In this document: piece after piece, positions 12,701 through 24,700 of the stretch | How positions within the stretch are numbered: position 1 is the stretch's first letter | Layout of the letters: each line of letters opens with the position of its first letter | Assembly: GCF_000485595.1 (NCBI RefSeq) | Contig: NW_014577447.1 | Location: forward strand, 196,465 to 260,464 | DNA: 64,000 nucleotides | Direction: 5' to 3' | DNA from: Priapulus caudatus | Taxonomy: Eukaryota > Priapulida > Priapulimorpha > Priapulimorphida > Priapulidae | Translations under genes and position numbers: made by a program | The notes under the pieces: model-generated | The model's database searches: none | Seen by the model: the letters and a program-made list of their open reading frames with translations, nothing else | Told to the model about the DNA's origin: nothing

Positions 12701-15700
12701 TGCTCGTCCTTCTCGGGGGTCGATTTTAGTTTTTCGGGGGGCAAGGCAAGTGTTGCCCTCGGATTATTCGGAGATTTTAAAGTGGTACGGTAAGTTGGAG
12801 GGCATATCAAGTCATATGTTTTCGAAGAAGTGGTATTAAAACAATTATTTTTTACGAGCACTTTTATGTTGATGAAAGAGGGGGTACTTATGCTACCTGG
12901 GATTTATGGGGCAAAGGCATAGCAAGTGAAGCAGTCGCTTCGGGGTTGATGCCGTGGATATCGTCGACTGTCTAACGGCTTCTTTAGTTTTGCGGATTTT
13001 CACGTGAACTGCAGTTTGTGTTAGTTATGTGTTTTACGGTTGCAGATTCTATGCAGAACTGGAGAATTCTGAAACCTCTGAGCTCTCCCAGTTCATGCAA
13101 GAATGCCAAGTGGACCCCACCATGATCAGTCAATTGCCTGTGCTTAGCCGCACTTACCAACACCGAAAAAGGGTCAGAGTTGTCTCTTCTCTCTTGTTTG
13201 TCTGTTATGACCCTATCATATATTTCAACAGTGTGTTAACGTAGCACACTATATTGTACACGAAAGAATGTGAGTCAGTGTTTTCCACATACCAGGATAC
13301 CACAGGACCAGTTCACGCGAACTTCAACAAAACTGTAGTTTAGCAAGATAAATGTCATGTAATTCTTAGTGAAGCACATGATGGGAAACTAGGCTAAGCT
13401 GTGATTCATCTCGAACGGCATGTGTGTGTGTGTGTGTGTTCTAGATCGTCGAGGGGGACAGCATGCTGTTCACCCACAGTGCCTTCACCGTCAGCCCCCA
13501 GCAGGGAGAAATCTGGCCAAACTCGAGCGCGGACGTGACAGTGACGTTCACGCCGCGGGCCGCCCGGCTGTGCACGACCATCGCGTACTGCGAGGTCACG
13601 GGTCGCGAGTCCCGCCTTCCACTGCGCATGACGGGGGAAGGCGTCGGACCCAAGGTGCAGCTGTCGTACGATGTGGTAGACGTTGGCAAGGTCTTCATCG
13701 GTTCTAGACACTCGTACGAGGTAATCGTCGTAGATCAGGGTAAAGTGTTGCTTGTGTAAGGGAAGTAAGGTTCAATCGGACGGCATGGTGAATCGGGAGT
13801 ACACATGAGGGTGTATTGAGTAGTCCTGATTAAATATGGAAAAGACTGAAAGTTGGGTAGCTCCGAATGATACACCTAACATGTATGTGAGGATGTTGCC
13901 ACGGTAACGTGTATGTGAGGATGTTGCCACGGTAACGTGTATGTGAGGATATTGCCACGGAATTCTTAATTGATGTTACTAACTTATTTTCTAATTTACA
14001 AATATTAACTGAAAACCATCAACCCTTGTGCATACATTTCTAAAACGTGTAGGTATGTACAAACGCGACGAAAGGTTGTCGATTATTGATTCGTTTTGCT
14101 TGTAATAGCCAGGAGTGATGTTACAGTTTGTGTAATAACGTCGATTGCCTCCAGGTGGTGCTGGCGAACAAGGGCGACATTGACGCAACTTGCTCGTGGT
14201 TGCCCTCCACGTCGACGTTTGGTAAGCATTTTAGCTTTGTGCCGGCTGAAGCCGTCATCCAGCCGAAGAACTATCAATCCGTCCTCGTCGTCTTCACGTG
14301 TTCGACACTAGGAGAATTCGCCGAAGAGTTCCTCCTGGCCGTGAACAACTGCGAGGAACCACTTCGCATTTCGTTCAAGTAAGTTCAGTGGCCACCTTGC
14401 TCCGTCACGCCATTCGAACGTGTTACAGCGTGCTCGAGTTGCAGGTGGACAGACATCTGCCGGTATCACAGCTTGTAGTTAGTGTTTTGATAAGTGGATT
14501 ATTAAAATACGTTTATGTGAATGATGTCGACAATGAATCTGTAGTTACTAGCGCACATTTTATCATTCCGCTTTATAGGGGAACAGTGATTGGACCCTCA
14601 TTCCACTTTGACAAATCAGTGCTGGATTTTGGAAAAGTCTCCTATGGTATATATAGCAGGGCTCAATTTTAACAGTCGTCCGGTCGTCCGTGACGACTGG
14701 ATTTTCTCTCGGGCAACTACAAATTGCTTCCGTGGTTGTCCGGTGTCCAACCTCTATAAAAAATTTATATTCATAATGCGCGCGTTCATTTTACATACGG
14801 CCAGGGTTGCACAATACGCTGCAAACGTACATGTCTATACGCATTGTCTGGCTTGCTTGATACAAAGTATAACATTACATGTTTAACAACACAATTTGTT
14901 TCGTGTTAATTTTCAATTTTTGCTCATCTAGCTGTGACATGACACAGTGTTAGTAATGTTATTAATGTTAGTAGTGTAATGTTAGTAGTTAATGTAAATG
15001 TTATGAAATAAATTTTATGCAACTTTTAATTACTATTATTATACGTCATTGATCCCAGCATCATTTACACATTACCAATATTTTATTATCTTCATATAAT
15101 GAGTGAAACAATGCGAATGGCCGTGTCTGCTGTCACTGCAATACGTACAAAATGTACATGATTAGGCCTTTTGCTTTACAGCACTGAGCATCACGTGAGC
15201 AGAGCGCATGCAGCACATGTTTAAATAATATCCGGACAACCAAAACTCTTGAGGGACAACCCTTTTGGGTCTCTTGGTTGTCCTCCGGACAACCCCAAAA
15301 AAACCTTAAAATTGAGCACTGTATAGCGATTACACAAGAATAAAACTATCTGTGCATGTACGGACGTATAACTAGAGAGATTCTTGTTGAAAGTTTGTGT
15401 AATATAGTAGTGAGAAAACTGACTATTTAATAACTCTGTATGTTCTCCAACCAAGTAAAGGCATGTAAATTGAATGCTATTCTTAGGTTTTGAGAATACA
15501 GCTATTGTGAAACTCTTCAACACGTCCCTAGTGGCCATGAAATTCAACCTGAGAATTTCTCAAGACGAAGACGCCGAGTTCACAGTAGCGCCATCTACGG
15601 GCTCTGTTGCAGCACAAAGCTCAGAAAATATAAAGGTGAATATGAATTAATCTTATGCATTACATACAGCTGTGGATGTATTAACTAATTCTTACACTGC

Positions 15701-18700
15701 TATATATATGTAATCATGAATGTATATATATATTCATTATTGATTCAATTGTAATGAGATGTAATCTAAAAGTGGGGATTTCTAGCCAGTGTGAATGACA
15801 ATTTAATTTTCTTGGCCACGTTAGGTGAGTTTGATTGTCAAGAACATCAGAAAATATGAAACATCACTGGTTGTGGATGTCGATGAAATCGGATCAGATA
15901 TGCTGGCTCTTCCAATTTCTGCTAGGTATGCTATTTAGTGGGTAGACTATTTAATAGGTGACCACTTGCAGAACATACCACTTGTAGAGGCCGAATTCTT
16001 GCAACAAGTGGTATAAGAAAACGAAGACGAAAAAATCACACTACTTTTAGTATTGCTGAAGATTTTGCTGCAACGTATGAATTTCATCACCGTATCACCT
16101 TACCGCAGGTCTGTCTACCCTGTCACTCCACCATCCACATAGCAGCTTCCCGCATGCATTAATTGTTTGTTCGTCTTTCAGGTCTGTTGTGCCTGTCATT
16201 GAGGTAGTGGATAGCAGAGTACAGTGTGGTCGCTGCTTCATCGGCTGTCCATACCGCTGTGCAATACAGCTGAGAAACTGCAGCAACCTTCCTGGCAGAT
16301 ACAGCGTTCGTGCACAGAACCAGCATCTAGACGAGATCACATACACCTGTGCTGAGCCGGAGGTACGCGAACGTGCCCCCCCCCCCCAATATCTACGTTA
16401 AAGGTGCCCTAGCCAGCGAACTGTAATTAATCATATGTTCGTTATCATGGAGGACATGTTCTTTTAATGACACTAAAGTTACATTTTTTTGCACTCCTAT
16501 GTATTCTCGTTTACATCTCAATATTTGTATCTATTTATATATATATTAAAATTTATAACACCAGAAATTTCATGCTCAGTCTCTTTTATCGTGCCACAGA
16601 ATTCGGTCCATTCGTACGAGAATTGCATCAGTTCTCCCATCCGTTCGGGAACTGCTTCGAGAAAAATTTTTAAAATTATTATTTAGGGTGAAATACCACC
16701 GCTATCTCTAAAAGCAGTACCGATAGTGTTTGAGATGAAGAGCCTGGATTCTGTATCTGCCATCGTCTCTGTACAGGTCGATGGTGTTGAGGCAGCGCCC
16801 CTGGTGAGCAAAACCAAAATTTGTTGTCAGCATTAGTGCTTGCATGCACATGCGAAATTTGCGCCTTCCCTTAGGAATGCCATCTCACTTTTTTATTGTG
16901 ATCTGATGTTGTTGAATGCCTGCGTAGTATTATCAGTACTTGGTATGCTGAACACCAACTATGCCAGGTTGCTAGTAGTTTCATATAATTAAATATTTGA
17001 TAGATTGGATGATGTAAATTGTGTATTATGAAATGAAATTATTTCTTCTGCTATAATGTCTTGTACTCATGTTGTGATTGACTAGCAAGCCAAGTTGTGC
17101 TGTATTGGAGAAGGTCCCGTGGTACATTGCTCGGTCCTGTCACTGGACTGGGGCGTTACTCCTGTGCTCACACACATCAAGAAGACTGTCACATTATCAA
17201 ATGAATCTCTAATTCCAGCAGAATTCGTTGCTTACATGGTAAGACATAATGCTTCTGTCAGCTAATCATTGAAATCATTGATAAAAATTATATAAATTCT
17301 AATATAATATGCTATATATAATATATAAATCAAGGATCGTGATGAAACGCACTCCTCTATGTATGCATTTATCTGGAGTGACATCTAAAATAACTTGTCG
17401 TGACCTTGTGGCTGATGCAACAGTTAGTCACCATGGGGAGCATCATGTGTCGGCAATGATTGTCGTACTGTTGTTTACAGTTGCGGCCTGGCTCGGTATG
17501 GAAGATAAACCCAGATGGCGCTGTAGTCAATCCACGCGAATCGCTGGAGCTTACTATAACTGCGTACCTGGATGACAGTGTCCGGTGAGTCTGTGCATGC
17601 AATATATATATATATCATGCATATAATAGGAGAGTTGGTAGAGCCACATCATATAGTAATGTATATATCATCTATCTAGTAGTCTAACACTTTTATGTGT
17701 GTGTGTGTACAGGTTAGACATGTTATAAGACCTGGCCAGAGTAAAATCATTGTTCTGAACCACCGATTCGGCCGGACCCAGCCCATGCCAGACTAGTGAG
17801 GTCCAACCTGTTTATGTATATGGGGACTTAAATGAAATAGGAACATGGTTAAATTTATTGAAATTGCTTTTTGCAATTAGCAAATATTGAATTATTCCTC
17901 TACTGTAAATCAAATGAAATTATTGCAACCGTTAACATGTTACGCTGGTACGATAGTGATAAGAAAACGTATGAAAAGTTGTCGATTACCATCAAATTAA
18001 CTACGTTATTTGTATCATTACGTACACGAATAATATTTACGTGTTGATTATTACTTGAGTTAGTAATGACGAACTCGTCGTCGTCAATCGTCGTCTCGTC
18101 TTGTCAGATTTCAGGACAGAGTCCAGATCGACATCGAGAACGGTCAGTCGATCACCATCCCGACCTCGGCCATCGGTCAGGGCACAACGATCGTGTCCGA
18201 GCCACCGCTGGGACCCGTTGCCGACCTCGGCTACCACTTCAGCAACTTCCCGCTCTCGCGCAAATACCGGCTAACGAACCGCGGCCGCCGCCACCACCAG
18301 ATCACGTGGAGTACGGCCGGCCACCTGCCCGTGCGCGTGCGCGGCGATGCGCGGCCGGTGGCGCCCCCGCCGCCCGTCTTCGCGATGGCGCCGACGCGGC
18401 TGATGCTCGAGCCGGGCGAGAGCGCCGACGTCGAACTCGTCGCACTCAGCCGGCGCCCCCTGGCGGCTGCCGAGCGCCTGCTTTGCCACGCGATCATCGG
18501 GCGCTGCAGCGGCAAGGAGCGCGTGATGGCCGTCGACGTGCGCGCCGAGTTCGTCAGCCCCCTGGTGGCGTTCTCGACGAAGCAGCTGCTCTTCAGCGTG
18601 CGGCTGCCCGCTGGCGGCGCCCTCTGCGTACAGACGCGCGAGCTCGTCCTCGAGAACGTCTCGTCGCTGTTGCTGTCGCCGCGGTTACGCGCCGACCACC

Positions 18701-21700
18701 CGTTCGGCCTTGTTGCTGCCGACGACGAGACGACGCACGAGATGACGCTCGCGCTCGAGCCGGGGGCGTCGCGCGCCGTCGCCGTGCGCTTCGACCCGTC
18801 GTACCGGGACGACCGGCACAGCAGGGTCGCCGAGAGTTCGCTGACCGTCACGTACGCGCAGCATCCGCACGTCGACAGCGTGGCGCTGCGCGGCGAGGTC
18901 GGCTTCCCAAACCTGCGCTTCGAGCGGCGCGCCGTCGACTTCGGCTGCGTGCTGAACGGCACGGAGACGACGCGGCGCGTTACGGTGACCAACACGAGCC
19001 CCGTGCCGGTGAGCTACGCATGGTCGTTCCACGTCGACCCGCACGACCCGGGCATCACGCGCGCGCGAGCCGGCACGCCCCCCGTCACGCGGTGCTCCTC
19101 GCCTCCACAGATTGTGATCGACCTGGCCGATAGCGAAGAGGATGAGGAAGGAGAGGAGGACAAGGGGGAAGAGAATGAAGAAGAGGAGGAGAAGGCGAGG
19201 GAAGCAACTGGCGATTTTGAGCAGGGGACATCTGTTTCCAATGTTGCTAATGCTGGAGCAGCTAAACCTACAGTAATGCATCAGCTAATGTCATTTTACT
19301 ACATGCTTAAAGGGAGAGTTTACTCTAGGTTATAGGGTTATTTTCAGCTAATTTAGGTTATAATTATGCTACATAAGAAGTTTCATGGTTCAATCACCAT
19401 TAGAAATATTGTTTAAAAATGTTTTAAAACTAACAACTACAGTTTGATTACAACGACGGTGGCGCCACTCAAAGCGCACGATCTGATAAGTTGCGCAAAA
19501 CCATTTTTCAGCCAAGGGCTACAGACCGAGGGTGTTTCTTATTTATTCATTTAAAAGCAAAAGGATTGTAATATCTTATAAACGACATATAGTTTTAGTT
19601 GTAATATGGATAAATTTGCCCTAAAATGAATATCGTTCGGTTAAATAGCATTTAGGTATAAATATAATTGCACTTTTTGTGATTAGCCCTCGGTCTGTAA
19701 CGTGCAAAATAAATTGTCAAATACGCAACTTTTTCGGAGTGGCAGCACGGTCGCGGGTGTCATGGCGCCGTTCAAATTTCGTAGCGTTGATGTGTAATTT
19801 ATTATAACAATTAAATTAGGTATCTGGTAACAAATACGTGTGGATATAGACGATTTGTTATACAGTAAGTACAGTTGTATGCAGTAAAATCCTAGAGGCT
19901 ACTGTCCCTTTAATGTCATCCTACTAGCACAGACCTAAAACTAGTATATGTCATTAGTATTTCCTTTCACGCTAACCTTTCGTTGTGTAGTGGCACGTAC
20001 GTTTCGTTCCTCATAGTATAACTAGTGTGTTAGTGAATACTCAGTTCTAACCTATTCCCATTCACAGAAACGTGCAAGAGTGGCATTTGACGATGTGCCT
20101 GAGAGGATCCCCAGCACAAGGATGAGTTCAGTGTGTCGGTGGGGAGGCAGCATGGGGGCCAGCCCTACCATGCAGCTGTGGGAGAACGTTGTTTGTGATA
20201 ACAGCGCGCTGACCATTCCAGAGGTTTGTATGAATACGTTTCCGACACACGTTTGCTTGCAGCGCAGCCGCCGTATACACGATTGCGAAAAACTAGTTTA
20301 AAAGTGCTACAGAAACAAAACACCAATACCTCCAAGAAAAAAGATCCTCCCTCACCCCCACAAACTACCTAAACCTCTTCCCTTTCCCAAAGCCCACTAA
20401 CTCATTGTTTAACCGACTTTCAAGCCCTTTCTACCGCGTAGCCCTTTGACTAAATCACGGGTCGTCGTGTAACGGGAATATTCCCCCTCTCCCCGCTGCT
20501 TCGAGCAGGTGTTCGACATCCTGCCGCTGCGGGGGAGCCTGCAGCCGGGCGAGAGCGACGTAGTCACGCTCAGCTTCTTCGGACACGAGGACGTGGTCGC
20601 TACGGCACTGGCTGCGTGCGAGGTCGACGGCGGGCCGACATACGAGCTGCAGCTGAGCGGCGCCGCCTCGGACATGTGCTATGAACTCACCGGACAGGAC
20701 ATCGATTTTGGAAAGCAGGCAAGAACCGTGGGCGAAGGTGGGGGGGGGGGTCGAATGGCGGTCGCTCCTTCTTTTCTTTTTTCTCCGAAGAACGCTGTTG
20801 TGATTTGGGAATGCCTGTTTTTGAATTATCACTTGTGAGTATGTAGGGAATTCAGAAAGCAGGTAAGAATGGGGGTTTCGAATGGCAATCGCTCTTCATT
20901 TTGCTTCTCTCTGAAGTATTCTGTTATGTTTTGGGAATAGTTGTTTTCGAATTATCACTTGTGAGTATGTACTGACTTTGGAAAGTAGCTAAGAATGGTT
21001 TCGGAATTCCTCTCAGTTTTAAGGATATCATTGGACATGTGGGAGTAGTAATTACGATTATGGAAAGGAGGTGTGAACCTTGTTTCCATTGGGGAATACT
21101 CTTTGTATTTTATCATTTCTTTATAGTAGGTTATGACTTTAGAAAGCGGAGAGCATGAGTGGAGAATTTCGGACAAGAAATCTGTAATGGGTTATAGTTA
21201 CTTCTCGAGAGTAGAAAAAGATGGGTCAGGTGCTCATTAATGCACCTATGTATAAACAAATTGTGTGAAAGAAAACTCGTGCCAAAGTGGTTTGTCTGTT
21301 AGGTTGAGAGATTGTCTGGAGTCCAGATGCTTGAGAAGTGAGTGCTCTCTCACAGTCTCTGGTACAGTCACAGTACACACTAACTGGTGCTTTCTCATAG
21401 ATGTTCGATCAGTGGTCATCTGCAGAGGTGACCTTGAGAAACATTGGTCAGGTCGGTTTCAACTTCTCCGTCCAAGATCCAGAGAATGAGGAACGGAGGG
21501 ATGATGTAAGGAGCAAGATGGGCATATCTGTCATTGTACCGAACAGTGGTTTCTTAGCGGCAGACGACAGTTGCGTGTTTACGGTGAATTTCCTGCCGGG
21601 TGTGCCAGACTCCTTCTGCAAATCTGTAAAGGTATGAACTCGAATGCAGAGATAAAATATGGCGAAAATCGTCACAATTGATTCCACTTGAAGGAGCTTC

Positions 21701-24700
21701 ACGTGAATCTCTACTGTAAATATATTCTAATTTCTTTCAATCAATGCTGCATAACATTGTATGTTGATGTGCGAGTATTTCTATATAATGGACGGGTGTA
21801 TATGTCGTATATGATTTATGCAGATTCAGGTGGGCCATTTCGAACCAGAGATCGTGACTATCAGATGTGAAGGAGTGTTCCAACGGCTGACATTGGATCT
21901 CCCTCGACAGAAAACTGAGCCATACCAGATGGTTGCGGAGAAAGTAAACCATCCATTAAATACGCCACCTAGTGAGGTAAGACACATCGTTAGAATTACA
22001 CAATGTAAAGATCTGCAAATTAATGTATTTCTTAGCAAATAAAGAATGAATAATGGTGAGTTTTTAACCACCGTGCATTGATCAGATTTTAAAATTCATT
22101 TTGGAAGCTTGTACAGCCTATTAGTCATGGATCATTGCACTGAAGATAGTTTAGAGATGGTATTGAGTGAGTATGTTTTGCAGCTGGAAGCAGTAGAGCA
22201 ATCTGAGGTGGAGCATCTACTTGTGCGAGAGCATGCACTTATGCAAGCATTACAGACCAAACCTAAACCTGAGGATGTTCTACACACAAATAACCAGCAG
22301 TGCCAAAGGTAATCTTCTTTCTTTGTTTTATCTAAACTCTATTCATCTGCTGCATTTAAATGTGTATAATTGTGAATCGGTATGTTATTATCAATGCAAC
22401 ATTTTAGATGTAGAAGATTTATAAGTACATTTTTTGGAAACTAAATGTAAGTGAAATGAAAATCAAGACTTATGAAGCTCTTGTAAATTTTAACGTTCTA
22501 AAACCTTTTGAGGCCGGTCGTCAGAATGGGGCCAGTTACGATCGAGAATGAAAAGTTGTGCCATATCTCCTCATAACATATAAGCAAAATTCTGTCAATA
22601 GTCTAAGAGAAAAAGTTAATGTTAAGACGAATTCTATTTCTGACAACTGGTCCCTGGTGATTACATTTCAGCTCAGTGCTGAAAGTTAAGCTTCCCGGGT
22701 ATAACATGGACCTAGGTTACATCGTCAAGGGCAGAGTGCACACTGGAGGGATTCGTGCAACCAATACAGGGAGTTTTCCTGTGTCCTTCCATGCAGGCCG
22801 GATGGAACGAGGCAGACAGGAATTGAGGGTGAATCCACGAAGGGTTAAAGCCCTACCAGTAGGAGAGACAGTCGACCTAGAGATCACTCTAGACACTTCG
22901 GTAGACAGTGTGGAACTTGGCCAGTACACGGCTGATATTCCCATCCAAGTATGTTTTACATAAGAAGTGTTAATATGCATTATTTCTATCTACGCGCGAG
23001 CTTATGTACACGTATAATATGCACAATGTCTCATGCACGTCATGTCATTTTATGCCATATCATGCCACATCATTATTGCTATTAATCATTTAATGAGTGT
23101 GTAGTAATGAATTTGTTATTAATGCATAAGCAGGTAGATTTTAGCTCTTTGTCAATATAACAATACGATAGAGATGTAAAATGTTACAGTAATCTTTAGC
23201 CGACGAGCATCACCCATCTTGCTGAGCAATCGTTATTCAAGAGAACCTTTTATTCCACGACCATACCTATACAAATTGCATAGATGCATTCACCCTTATG
23301 TTACCTTTACTCACCTGTAGATACCTGGAGGCGCATCACTACAGGTGCATCTGTCGGCAGTCGTCACCGAGCCGCGTCTGCTCGTCTCCGCCACCAACGT
23401 GCGCTTTGATTCGGTCAAGGTCGGCGAGCGGCGCGTCGTCACACTGCAGCTGCACAATGACAACATGGTCGCCTGTTCGTGGTCGGCGGTGCTCGGTGGC
23501 TCCAGCAGAAGGAGCGTGAGTAACGAGCTATAACCGCCGGGTCTTCGTTCGTGCTAGTTTACGTTGTTTTGAGTTTGCTGACTGTTGTGTTTAATATATG
23601 TAACATATTTCTAATGATTTTTAATATTTAAAAAAAAAGATTATTAAATTATTATTATTTATTTATTATGTATTTTTTATTTTGTTTGTATAATGATCTG
23701 CTTGGCAGTTGCGCACCGGTAAGTTTGCGAAGTATTAGGGTGTTAGGTTGTAGCATACATCTCACGTTGAACCATTTAGAGAAAGTTAACATTAAATATT
23801 AATTAGTAATAATTAAATGAATTATAAGCTGATCATCATCAATGATTTAATTATTTGCTGTAACTGTTGTGATGGAAACTGTCTAAATGTTCTATTCATG
23901 GACATATTACTAGATTAAGAATGGAATCCTGATATGGTCAGAGTCTTGTGATAACATGTTGAGGAATGTTTATTATAATTCGATGTGATGATGAAGCTGC
24001 TAATGGTGATAAATTACCAGAGATACTATTCACAGATAGACAAGCACATGCCTATGCACATTAAGAAGAAGATTCGAGCAAAGATGCCAGCGCCTTTGAT
24101 GTTTGAATTCACACCATCCGCCGGCTGCCTTGAGCCTGGTCAACGTTTAAACGTGCAAGTCTGGTTTACACCCCTCGAGAGGTGAGCTCAATTAAATCTT
24201 GTGTGTGTGTGATACCTACTAAAAGATAAAGAATGGGTCTATTGATGACGACGAACAATTACTAATACTACTGCTGCTGCTGCTGCTACTACTACTACTT
24301 ATAACTAGAAAGGGCACTATATGTATCCCGCGTGATCTAGTATGAATGAAATATCTCTGTAAGGACGTAGAAGGTAGGTAAAGTTAAATAAGTCACAAAG
24401 ACAAAGGTTTGTTACACAAACTCATCTGATTGAGATGTGCAAGTATGTTAAAATTGGTTGCCTTAGGGTTTTGCTACGCGACACACCTTCTCCCCAAGAT
24501 GTGTAAGTATATGAAGTTTGCTCGCGCTAGGTCAATTAGGGGCCGAGTTATAGAGCGGAGGGAAATATGATGAAGGTCAATGTCAAATAAAGGTTGCAGT
24601 GACCTAGTTTTGGTACGCGACACACCTTCTCCCCAAGATGTGTAAGTATACCAAGTTTGGTCGCGCTAGGTCAATTAGGGGCCAAGTTAGAGTGGAAGGG

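Noticed and set aside
17713-17800. Possible exon after a tacag acceptor (gttagacatg...)
   Set aside because: Contains a stop in the required frame, and exon 17 joins exon 18 at 18,108 with correct phase and sequence.
18066-19133. 355-codon Arg-rich frame and 254- and 198-codon minus-strand frames
   Set aside because: Shadows of the GC-rich exon 18; the HYDIN frame is clearly identified by conserved blocks.
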